64,000 nucleotides of DNA. Origin: Ciona savignyi (Eukaryota > Chordata > Ascidiacea > Phlebobranchia > Cionidae). Location of the stretch: NCBI GenBank assembly GCA_000149265.1, contig CH003295.1:202902-266901 (forward strand), read 5' to 3'. The notes under the pieces were generated by a model that was given only the letters and a program-made list of their open reading frames with translations, ran no database searches and was not told the origin of the DNA. A program made the position numbers and the translations under genes. Of this stretch, positions 52,501 to 60,997 are shown one piece after another. Position 1 is the stretch's first letter, and each line of letters starts with the position of its first letter.

Positions 52501-55500
52501 ACACAATTTGCTAGATTTTGCAACTCTATTAAAGTTGCTGCCATATACATTTGTGCATATAATTAACATCACAAGTCATATTATCCAACCTATTTCACAG
52601 CGTTTACAAGCAATGGTTGCTACGTTTGCAGTTCCATCCAGCAAGTATTGGCCATCCAGCGCTGGTAGTGCAGAGTATTCCTCATCTGTTTCTAATTACA
52701 AATACTTATGTAAATAGACAATTAACTGACATTTAAAGATGTCTAATCTTTTGGTGTCAAAAGACAGAGATATCCTATGACACTAGTTTACCCCATTCAT
52801 TAAAAATTACTGTAAAAGAAAATTTAGCTCAAATCGAGTTTAATACAATAACTCAATTTAAAAAAAGTTTTAATGTTAGAGTGTTTGTCCACAAATAAAT
52901 AAATAATAAAAATAATACACCAATGCAGCTTTACATGTGAACGCATCCTTGCATATATAGGAACATAAAAATAAATGGAACGTACTTTGATACCAGCTCA
53001 TATTTTCAACAACCACCTTCGGTTGTCTTTCGACATGACGGAAGCACCATTCTGCAATATACACCGGTGCAGCAGCCCCAGCAGATGCATACACACCCAG
53101 CACCAGTGGACCAAGTCCGGGGATAAAGTTGTTCAGCAGAATACTGGTAACCACTGATGTAATGCAGTGAGAGCCGATACACGCCACACGATGTGGTCTT
53201 CGAAATGTGGTGTATTTTAATGGGCCGATACAGGAAGTCCATAGATGATGATCTATATTGTAGTTAATTATTACAAATCATACCCGTTTAAACAAGTGCT
53301 CACAATCAGTATGCGACAAATGCCAGTGGAACACGCGGCGACGCAGGAACTATTGAATGGCGTTTTTAATAATTTTTTTTTATAAATTTAAAGATAAAAT
53401 GTTTGTTTTAAAGGCAGTAGCCAATATTTTTTAATGCGGTATGTGCGCTTCTTGCCTTTGACACAAAATTGTGTACTTTTTATAACAACATAGCCTAGTC
53501 AGATAGAAAATTCATACATAATATTTCCAATATTTTTTTACACATAAATTATTTGTTATAAAAAGGCTGTGTTAATAAGTTGGGATTGTAAAAATGCAAG
53601 AGGCATTAACAGAACAGAGCTATACGGTCGGATGTGGTCAAAGGTAATGATATATGAACAAACACAAATTTTTGCCCCACACACACAATGGAAGTAAATT
53701 AGTGAAAAAGCTAGACTTAAGTCTAATACGCTAATTTGGCCTGAATAAAAATATATGAAAGAAAATCAAACTAGTGTGTAAAAGCACCTACCGTCGAGTT
53801 AGGGTTGTGTAAGATTTATACGTTCCTTTAATTGGGTAAAATCCTTCATTCCACTGAGTTCAGGCAATATCTTTACGTTACATTCGGTATTGGGGAATCT
53901 ACCTATTGCGGTTTTTAGTGATTTAATAATATATTCATGGATTCCTTTTCGGAATAACTCCGTTGCCAATAATAGGCACATACAGCACACCTGTGAAAAC
54001 CGCTACGCAAAAAAAGAAATAAAAACAATATGCATTGTCTATTAAATGAATCCCATTAAACACAAAATTAAATGTGTGTTGAAACCTGAGACCCCTCGCG
54101 AAAGCCAACCCAGCAGAAGTCTTCTATTGATATCATGTTCAGGATCAACTCCACATAGAGTCACTTTCGTTGATTCCAAAAATACTTCGATCCACTCGTG
54201 ATACGGGAAATACCAAATCTAAATAACAAAATGCCACCCTGAACAACAATTCTTGTCATAGATATTATTTTATTAGCTAATCCTACTGCTTGTGTCAAAA
54301 TATGTAAAGTACACTGTTATAACACTTTCTATAACTATATATTTATTCTGTCTGCACCTGTACAATGCGTGGCAGATCGATCAGTTGTTTGGCTGGGCAG
54401 TCGTTTGTATCCTTGGTTCATGCACTTATCGGACGTTGCCTTAATCCCGTGAACGGGTTTAACTCAAACCTTAATATGATCTCATACACACTAGCTACGA
54501 AAAAACATGAATATTATCTACAATAATCATTTACATTAAAAATTAAAATATTTTACCCGTTCAAGATATGGATCGGAATGAAGGTACTTTACATGAACAC
54601 TGCTCAAATACCAACGTTTCATTCTTCTTGAAGGAGCACAGACAACAATAACAAAATTGATTTCGCCAAGCAACCAAGGAGAAGCATATAAACACAGCAT
54701 TGCGCCTGCTTCGAAAATCCTAGAGTGCACTTCCCCGTTCACTAAAAATGTGGGGCTAGATGCCCTGCTACCTGCAAAATTCTTGCTAATATACCTTTTA
54801 TACAAACACCGAGTAGAGCATTGCAAACCAGATTGTTTTGGATTTTTATATATTCTTTTAAGTTTTATTGAATAGCTTAAACCTATGATAGCATAGGACA
54901 TTTATGTTTTATATTCGTGAATGGAAAAATGCAAGGGGCAATCGACATATTAGCTCACTAATGCGCAAGGAAACATTCTCACCCAGGTAAACGTCAGATT
55001 ACCTCTCATCCACTGTCGAGTCTCCTTAGCGACGAAGCTAATCAGCGGAAAAAATATTGAGAATAGACGGATTACTAGTTAATGTCTCCCACCGATTAAC
55101 TTGAGGTAAACGTCTCCCTCATGTCCGGCCCACGGTTTGCAAGCGATAGATATCGATACAAGATACCAGTGAGTACGTTCGGCTCTCGAAGGTAGTCTAA
55201 CACCATGGTGCTGGAACGTAGATAGGTTTATGGTAATCTTTCCAAGTTCATGTGTAATAGAACGATGTTATTATTGATATATAGCATACAATAGTATCTA
55301 TATAATGGTAACGCTTCCACACGGGTTCAACGCACACGAGTTTGCTCCACACGCATTTCAACGGGTTTTAAGTCGGCGTTTAGTAAAACCCGTATGCGTA
55401 GAATGCTTTTACCGCCAGACAAGCTACAGTAGAATTAGTCGGGCTTAATTTTGACATCTGCTTTTATCGATCCTTACCCAATAATCTGTGTTTTCTTTTC

Positions 55501-55606
55501 TCCTGAACCAAATATAGCCAATCAAGCAACATCCGAGGCTTACAATAGATACAAAAACCACAAACCACTTTACTTGTTCGCCGTCATCATCATCCGATTC
55601 AAACAT
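31541..55606 (-). CDS. polycystin-1-like PLAT transmembrane protein with a giant TM3-TM4 loop, about 3,180 aa
   Basis: About 50 minus-strand exons, all phase-consistent by my reading, give 9,540 coding bases and 3,179 residues; exon coordinates are in the module entries. Order: TM1 (16-34), PLAT domain (about 58-172), TM2 (222-242), TM3 (245-268), a hydrophilic loop of roughly 2,600 residues, TM4 (about 2912-2935), TM5 (about 2940-2965) and a C-tail of about 210 residues. TM1-PLAT-TM2-TM3-loop-TM4-TM5 is the layout of the front half of the polycystin-1 membrane region. The cues are WYLSSVHVKYL closing PLAT, HHLWTS then FRRPHRVAC before TM2, LPQW opening TM4 with CYSAFF inside it, and LEPLKCLTIAW in TM5. 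No GPS/GAIN region precedes TM1, and TM6-TM11 with the channel pore are missing. Family membership is inferred from short motifs. It could be two genes, but no internal stop, start or strand change suggests that. Confidence 0.68.
32470..32565 (+). repeat. SINE fragment in polycystin-like gene intron
   Basis: aaagaaacgtcttaatcata, then gtaatggctccaatcactcc and a gagctgatctgacgattgtc end, the body and tail of the family at 42755. Confidence 0.65.
33110..33250 (+). repeat. SINE head fragment
   Basis: caagattgcgtttttcaaac, then agctactagctagtctggca and a tccacggacattac stretch. It corresponds to the head and first part of the 42755 family. Confidence 0.55.
33940..34170 (+). repeat. tRNA-derived SINE copy
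   Basis: The B-box-like ggttgtgggttcaaaaccag is followed by tggctagagagttgtgtctc, ggcactgaacgtgcattgtc and caatagctcaggtagttaaa. It lies in an intron of the polycystin-like gene. Confidence 0.7.
39390..39480 (+). repeat. SINE tail fragment
   Basis: cgtacacaacacactacaat followed by agctccgtaacccgactgtg. Short, but it matches the body of the dispersed family. Confidence 0.6.
41430..41650 (+). repeat. diverged SINE copy
   Basis: A tRNA-like head (gttagatcaactggtagttg, then agattatgaatcaaaacaag) is followed by gggcacaagttgcttcaacc and a caccagaatagctctaataa stretch. It lies in an intron just upstream of the large Cys-rich exon. Confidence 0.5.
42755..43017 (+). repeat. tRNA-derived SINE, best-preserved copy
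   Basis: The head carries Pol III promoter-like boxes: an A box near 42778 (ttggtttagtggg) and a B box ggttcgaaact at 42814-42824. The body contains gtgtccttatggaaggcact, cattgcctgaccccagtgga and caatagccccagtaacccga, and the tail is cccgtgtgttaaccccctta. Pieces of the same body, in the same order, occur at least a dozen times in the window in both orientations. It lies in an intron of the polycystin-like gene. Confidence 0.85.
43745..43935 (+). repeat. diverged SINE copy, second head type
   Basis: gtatggtaagctcacatggt with gtgcattgggctaccagcca resembles the alternative head at 30880. A worn body with acccgatggtgggcattaga follows. Confidence 0.5.
44090..44878. mobile_element. non-autonomous piggyBac-type transposon
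   Basis: A 781-bp element (44094-44874) begins ccctttaactgccggctg and ends cagcggcagttaaaggg, inverted ends with one single-base length difference. TTAA lies at both edges (44090-44093 and 44875-44878). A TTAA target with CCC...GGG ends is the piggyBac signature. The small frames inside (44285-44630) do not look like transposase. It lies in an intron of the polycystin-like gene, immediately beside a splice donor. Confidence 0.88.
47985..48240 (-). repeat. tRNA-derived SINE copy (reverse orientation)
   Basis: It runs tail to head: tgggcaatg, tctacagcccactgttcttg, cattgtgttgtatatttgtt, tacaacccattaatctatca, tccaaggacagaccagtgtt, gtggctggtttcgatttcaa. It is the reverse complement of the 42755 family. 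Confidence 0.65.
49850..49990 (-). repeat. SINE fragment (reverse orientation)
   Basis: atgcaaggagcattaacgta, then ccaatcgtcaggttaccgaa, ctattgcagtgggttttatg and gttcaggcagtgtctgttaa. It covers the tail and body only. Confidence 0.65.
52986..53252 (-). other. module: TM2-TM3 exon
   Basis: One exon, 53252-52986, encodes DHHLWTSCIGPLKYTTFRRP, then two hydrophobic helices with APVYIAEWCFRH after the second. The DHLW and FxRxxR pattern right after PLAT is a polycystin-1 family hallmark before TM2. Confidence 0.7.
53590..53885 (-). repeat. SINE fragments (reverse orientation), split
   Basis: A tail-like atgcaagaggcattaacaga lies near 53594. A body part, ctaccgtcgagttagggttg with gagttcaggcaatatcttta, lies at 53790-53880. 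Unrelated sequence lies between them. Confidence 0.5.
54395..54500 (+). repeat. SINE fragment
   Basis: gggcagtcgtttgtatcctt, then cacttatcggacgttgcctt and aaaccttaatatgatctcat, the middle of the family body in forward orientation. Confidence 0.5.
54900..55030 (-). repeat. SINE tail fragment (reverse orientation)
   Basis: gaatggaaaaatgcaagggg, and later aacgtcagattacctctcat with ccactgtcgag. Tail and first body part only. Confidence 0.5.
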
Positions 55607-56697
55607 TTTAAATCTTAGTACATACGACCAGCTTTTCCTCGTCGAAAAGCAGTTTAGTAATAAAATTTATAAATTTAATCAGCTGAGAACTCCCGTATAA
55701 CAGAATAGATTGTTATATGACGTTTGAGAACCATTGTTACGATTAGGCTAGTTGTTATTAAATAACACTGCAGCATAACATAAAAAATACCCGATATGTA
55801 AATTTAACATTAATGCCCTATGCCCATATCTTAGATTTTGAAGGCACACAACGTTTAAAATAAGTACAGTAAACATATTTCTTTTTAACGATTGGATTTT
55901 TAAGCACGGTAACTTCGCATGTAAAACTGGTTTTATTGGAAATGAGATGTAAGTCTCATATTAAGTTAAGTAATAAGCGGTGTCCGTAGAAGCCACTCAG
56001 AGCACGTTCCCTCCCGTTAAATTAAGAAACAAATCCGGTCACTTTTTTCCATTATTTTTATTCATGGCAACCACTACGGAATTGTGTGACTTCTTTATAA
56101 CAAAACTTCTTTTTTCTAGTTCAGTGGTTTGAGTTATTTTACTTTTTGTGCCTAAAGTCAATTTTGACCCTTTTTAATGGTACTTGAAACTGGCAAGTAC
56201 CGCTTGTCTTGAAAGCTTAGTAGCAATTGTCAATACGCTTTGTGACGCGTTGAATAAATGAAACGCGACATTTACCCAAACTGAGTGGCTTTTATCGATA
56301 GTTGCGTATTGTGAGCTGGTAACATGGTTCATCCCAGTCGCGTTTACTTAAAATATATTTAACTCAGCTTTACAGCTTTATTATACGTGCTGTTTCCGTT
56401 TCTATCAGACCATTGATTTTGTTAGATCATAGTTTGTTTTGCGTATTAGCTTTCATTTGTGTTGCGCATTATCATTGATAAGTCGAGCAGAAACAGTTGT
56501 GATTGCGTAGTTACCTTAAGAACAAACATTCCCATACAAAGTCGCAACGAATAATTCGCCTTGTGTGTTTTAGGTATATTTATCCACTGTCAAAAAGGTA
56601 GAGTTTGGTTTTAAGTTGTTATTTTATTGTTCTGGGGAATTCTATTATTGGACATTTCTTTTCTATTCGTATATTGAGGTGCGGAATTCTAGTAATT
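55607..56697. promoter_or_regulatory. divergent promoter region between gene 7 and the CXorf65-like gene
   Basis: About 1.1 kb separates two start codons on opposite strands (55606 minus, 56698 plus). No coding exon or repeat is visible. Upstream non-coding exons could lie here. A shared or bidirectional promoter is possible but not shown by the sequence. Confidence 0.4.
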
Positions 56698-57484
56698 ATG
56701 ACTTTCGTTACAATAAATTATGGAGGTAAGATCAACAACACCATATACTAAAACTAGTGAATAGTCCAATATATGTCATGTAGAACAACACCATGTGTAA
56801 TGTCAATCTTACAGAAAACCATCGTCTTTTGTTCAATCCCAACTGTCAACTGAAGCACTTTATTGAAAACATTAAGACGAGATGCAACTATCCAGCGGAC
56901 AGTAAGTCATAGAATAAATATGAGACACTAAATTATACAAAAAAACAACAACTTAATTTAGTGCAGATAGAGCTATCGGATGACGTAGGAAACCTAAAAA
57001 GCGTCAACCAATCAAAGGCTATATACGCAAACGAAGTTCTTTGTATGGAAAGGGAGAATCTGGTTCTTCTACAAATGTTTACTAATGTAAAAATGGAAGC
57101 TTCAACTGGCTTGGCGTCAACTGAGCTTTCGGAAACGACGTCTTATACTCCTCTGTTGACAAATAGTGATATCGTTAACGAGAAATTTCTAGGTAAAATC
57201 GCTGATGCATTTACTCGGTGTTTCCTTATCGTGACATACTTTAATTACTGTTAAAACTTTAAAATTACATTAACCTGTTTTCAGCGCGGTTAAATAGTCG
57301 AGACATTTCACCTTTTAAGCCGGAAGAAAAGACTCGAAGGTCAAAGGAACGAACCAGGAAAGTGGACCCAGTTTCGACTGAAGAGAACACATCCTACAGT
57401 CCAACGTCACAATCAAGGGGCGGTAACAACGTTCGATCAAAATCGTCACGAGCAGCCAGAGCAAAGTCTCGTGGAAAGCGATGA
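56698..57484 (+). CDS. CXorf65-like small protein
   Basis: Four exons, 56698-56725, 56815-56901, 56962-57192 and 57285-57484 (TGA), join in phase to 181 residues, near the 183 of human CXorf65. The N-terminal 80 residues form a ubiquitin-like-sized module (MTFVTINYGENHRLLFNPN; then ELSDDVGNL and a LVLLQM strand) that follows the human pattern of ITVKHGDNQ and DLCDEMGTL. The C-terminus is basic and disordered (RRSKERTRKV; AARAKSRGKR). The function of the family is not established. The third exon is placed by the acceptor AG at 56960-56961 because that keeps phase. The orthology is my recognition, not a search. Confidence 0.75.
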
Positions 57485-59308
57485 TCTGCTCACTTATATA
57501 ACGAGTGACATTTGATATTTAGACTTTACTCGATTTTACTGGATTTTTACTTAATTTCCACTCGTCAGCTGTTATTTTTACTTTTGGACACATATTTGTT
57601 TCTGTTTTTTTTTTAATATTTTTAGGCAATACGGTTTGACATATACGTTAGAAATCAAGTTAAATGTATGTGGTGTATTTAAGCATCGTACAAAATTATG
57701 TATATTTCGATATTGTATACGTGCTTTTTATTGCGTGATTTGTTGAAATTCTAAGCATAGTTTGGAATAGAAGAGAGAAGGTGCCAAGCGTTTGAAACGA
57801 AAGACGTCAGTTATCTTATTGCAAAAATGTCAATTTGAGGAACCTGATTCTTCCCGCTTATTGTGCAACAGTTTCAGACACCACTGCATTTCCTTTTTGT
57901 TTCGCGCTTGTCAATAGACTAATTGGAGTCCCGGTGACACATGAATCGTCCATTGTTTCTTTTAAAAAGCGATGCATAGAATTCTTAAATAGCATGACAA
58001 TAGTCCAGATATATTTTGCCCTAAAGTAAATGAAGTCGCCGGCTGATTTGTTTTTAAGAAAAGTTGTTTCATTTGCTTGTAAGACTCCTAGAATTAACTT
58101 TTTTTGAGATATTTATCTATTAAATATTAATATAAATAGTGGTGGTGTTTTTGTAATTATTATAACAATCGGATAACCGTTTGCTTTAAGCTACAAAATA
58201 CATTCTTGTCAACTATATGCATATACACAGATAATTCTGTGTACTGCCGTACATTGAAATCGCCTGCTGATGCAAATGAAGCCACGCCATGATACCACCT
58301 GTAGTTTTTCATGTAAAAGTGTATTCTCGGCATTCCAGTCCACATAATGCCACACAAAATAGTACTTTAAGCAAGCATAAACATAATATAAAAGTCGTGA
58401 TATTACAAAAACGTTGAAGAAATTGTAGCGGTATATAATGTCGAAGCAATTTGCAAATCAGTGACAAGGCAATATATTTGATTTCAACAAAAATATTTGT
58501 TTTTAACAATTTATTAAATGGCAGTTTTAATTAAGCGGCGTAAATGTACTAAATTTCAGCACTGCTACAGGAATTAATGTCATCAAAGAAAAAAACAGCA
58601 AATTATGTGTAATTTAACGCCGAACAGGACGGAAATGACGTAAAGTAGTGCCTTGCTATCTAAAAGTTTAAGCAAAACAATCTGCAACAAGAGCGAACAA
58701 ATCATAATTAAGACTTACAGACCAGCTTGGAGTTTACACACCACAAAAGAAGTAATTTCGTTTTTCATAAATTGGTTTGGAATATAATTTTTTAACAATA
58801 AGCACCAAGAGTTGTATCTTATGTAGCTTTGCACGCCATTTAGCACAGAAGGAGAACACTTTGTGTTCGATGGCAAAAAGAATTAGATAACAGGTGTGCG
58901 TTACTGGCACAGAGGCTGATACACAAACAATACAATACATTTGGGCCAATTCGGAAGCATGTATGCATTTTGACATAAATTCATTTTTAAGTTTATATTG
59001 TACCGCCACCACACAGTCTTTAATATGTTACGTTTCAAAAAAATTGTTTAAAAAAAAAAACAGTATTAAATACGAAAAATTAAATGAGCTACCGAAAATG
59101 TTTATTGCAACTTTAGATAAACTGATATTTTGTAATATGAAAATCTGGTTAAGCTACAGGTCTGTACAGTGTTTGTTACAACTTTATACAAACGCATATA
59201 CAAATATATATATATATATATAATATTATATATCTACAGTACAATCGTATAAACTGATAGAAGGTAGATGTTGTTGAGTGTTTTAAAATATATAGAGTAA
59301 CGGCTAAA
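57485..59308. other. intergenic between converging genes
   Basis: 3' flanks of the CXorf65-like gene and the bHLH gene. AT-rich, with an AT microsatellite at about 59204-59222. The open frames at 57835-58029, 58160-58509 and 58734-59223 lack domains or splice support. Confidence 0.5.
59204..59222. repeat. AT dinucleotide microsatellite
   Basis: Roughly 19 bases of alternating AT, read directly, downstream of the bHLH gene. Confidence 0.8.
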
Positions 59309-60997
59309 TTAAGAATTGGGTTGTGAAGCACCGTTAAAAGGAGGAAGGTGGGATGGGTCTAATGACTTGAGCATGTTGCATTCAGACTTTACAGATAGAT
59401 TCTCATCTACGGGTGTCAGAAATTGTCTCTCAGACATATGAACTGACTTCTCGAGCGTTAAGATCATGTTGCTTAGTGACGCAATGTAGTTGTGGGCTAG
59501 GGTTAGTGTTTCCATTTTAGATAATTTTCGATCGCTTTTAACGTGAGGGCAGATGTCGCGCAGCGCTTGAAAGGCGTCGTTAAGTTGGTGCATCCGCAAC
59601 CTCTCGCGCTCGTTGCTCTGCAATCTTTTCGCGTTCCTGGGTTCCTGGCAGCTTCCGTTTTCGGATTTGCTGTTGCTTTGAGAGGTGGTGTGACTGTTCG
59701 CGCGCCGCTTCCTTGCATTTATGTGCGCCGTTTTCATGGCCGCTGATATGACCGAGGTGTTCAAACCAAAACTCGTTGAACTAAAAACATAGAGGTTTCG
59801 GTTAGAGTTATCACATACCATATTATGAACTAGGAGCATTTAGATGGGAACTAACCTGCGTGAATACTGGCTGACTGATGTTGGTGACTGGGGCGTTGGT
59901 AAGCTGTTTGATCGATTGATTTTTCCTTTAGCTCGCTGACCGAACATACATGATGATGTTAAGGCCTCATCCTTCTCGATTATATCGTTCGTCAAATCGT
60001 CTGTGTTATGTACCAAGTAATCCTCCACTCTTGTGCTTTTATTGGTCAAACCTTCCAATTCCTGCATTTGAACAGCAGTGTATGCAGAAGGACATTTTTC
60101 TTCCAAAGACGTTATAGACGATGACGAACTTGTACATGTTCCATTTTTATCGCTGGTCAAATGCGTGGCAGTTTTACCAGAAAGCATCGATATCGGCGGT
60201 AGAAACGTGTTTGATGCACATTCCTCGTTATCCGCCGGGTACTCCGTTTTAATTGTAGTAGAGGTGGGAGATGCGTTCCGTACGTTTAGGTGAGCTGTAT
60301 CACAGGAGAGAGAGCGTATACCAAAAGAGCTTTTGTAAGTAAGACCATCATTTTCGTCAGTACTCGTAGAAGAAAGGCGAAAGAAACCCCTATCACTGTA
60401 CATGGTGTTGTTATTATTGTTGCTGCTTGAATTGGTTCCACGTCGAACAGTAAAAGCTGTATCTTCCTCCATCTTATTGTTGTGATATGTGATTTGATTT
60501 CTTGCTTGAGTAAGAAACTCTGAAGTATGTGAGTAATTCGAACTGTGGACATCGTCGTGGTGGGGCACAATGCTTCTATCGTTTTCCTGCAAAATGGCAT
60601 CAAGTAAATCTATGTCCGCTTGGGCTTGACCAGGAAAAGGCGCCGTAGTTCCCGTGAGGTCATCGAACCCGTTGTTATACAAAGTTCCATCGCTTGTCAG
60701 GTAGTTTGTGCTTTGAAAATGCCCGATTTCAAGTCCATTACATTCTTCTCGGTTTTGATGAGAACCTTGTTCTTGACAGTGGTGCTGGTACTTTGAGTAG
60801 TCCTTACACAAGCGTATGTATCTTGATCGCAAAGCGTAGTGTTCGACTGGAGAGATGTCTTTTTCCTCCGGTGTGGAGCCTTCTCCACCGGCCATGAGTA
60901 ACGGGGGAGGGATATGTTGCAATTCGATCACATCTTCACGAAAAAGCGTGCTTCTTTTTGGCGTTGTAGGTTCAGTATGGCGATGAACACCGTACAT
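59309..60997 (-). CDS. Mist1/BHLHA15-type bHLH transcription factor
   Basis: Two exons, 60997-59856 and 59780-59309, join in phase to 537 residues. The bHLH lies at about 432-487: basic region [19 protein letters not shown], helix 1 [11 protein letters not shown], loop KSDRK, helix 2 [18 protein letters not shown]. The SNERER, the HxLNxAFQALR run and the LSKxETLTLAxNYI run are specific to the Mist1/dimmed group, regulators of secretory-cell programmes that bind E-boxes as dimers. The N-terminal 380 residues have no recognised domain. They include an Asn run (SSSNNNNN), Ser/Thr-rich parts and a proline-directed-site-like PTPQSP. This extension is far longer than in vertebrate Mist1, which is about 190 residues. 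The DNA-binding domain lies entirely in exon 2. The start is the first in-frame ATG of a long open exon. Confidence 0.88.

Larger units (their letters stand above)
43611..52691 (-). other. module: first half of the giant loop
   Basis: Exons: 52691-52590, 52240-52157 (GC donor), 51993-51697, 51547-51366, 51274-51212, 51121-51018, 50580-50531, 50214-50075, 49785-49602, 48995-48919, 48474-48286, 47723-47604, 47481-47371, 47004-46902, 46595-46492, 46241-46109, 45752-45586, 45029-44883 and 43740-43611. The reading is hydrophilic with long helical parts (YAWKLADAYDEMAKYPSL; GRRLLLRLYNAVKRYLPSG). I recognise no domain. The helical stretches around 44883-48474 could be an alpha-solenoid. Topology would place this loop in the cytosol if the polycystin comparison holds. 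Confidence 0.65.
54086..55606 (-). other. module: N-terminal TM1 and PLAT domain
   Basis: Exons 55606-55478, 55210-55093, 54771-54557 and 54218-54086. The start Met opens an acidic leader (MFESDDDDGEQ), followed by TM1 (FVVFVSIVSLGCCLIGYIWF) and a basic stop-transfer. PLAT begins WYLVSISIACK with an AGHEGDVYLKLIG strand, continues through EVHSRIFEAG and SPWLLGE, and closes with RWYLSSVHVKYL and IWYFPYHEWIEV. The second exon is placed by the acceptor at 55211-55212, which restores phase with exon 1. PLAT domains bind membranes or partner proteins and sit just after TM1 in polycystin-1 relatives. Confidence 0.75.

Noticed and set aside
53799-53990. Candidate extra exon of gene 7 (VCCMCLLLATELFRKG)
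   Set aside because: In the phase required it hits a stop after 18 residues, and skipping it joins PLAT to the TM2 exon in phase. The region also overlaps a SINE fragment.
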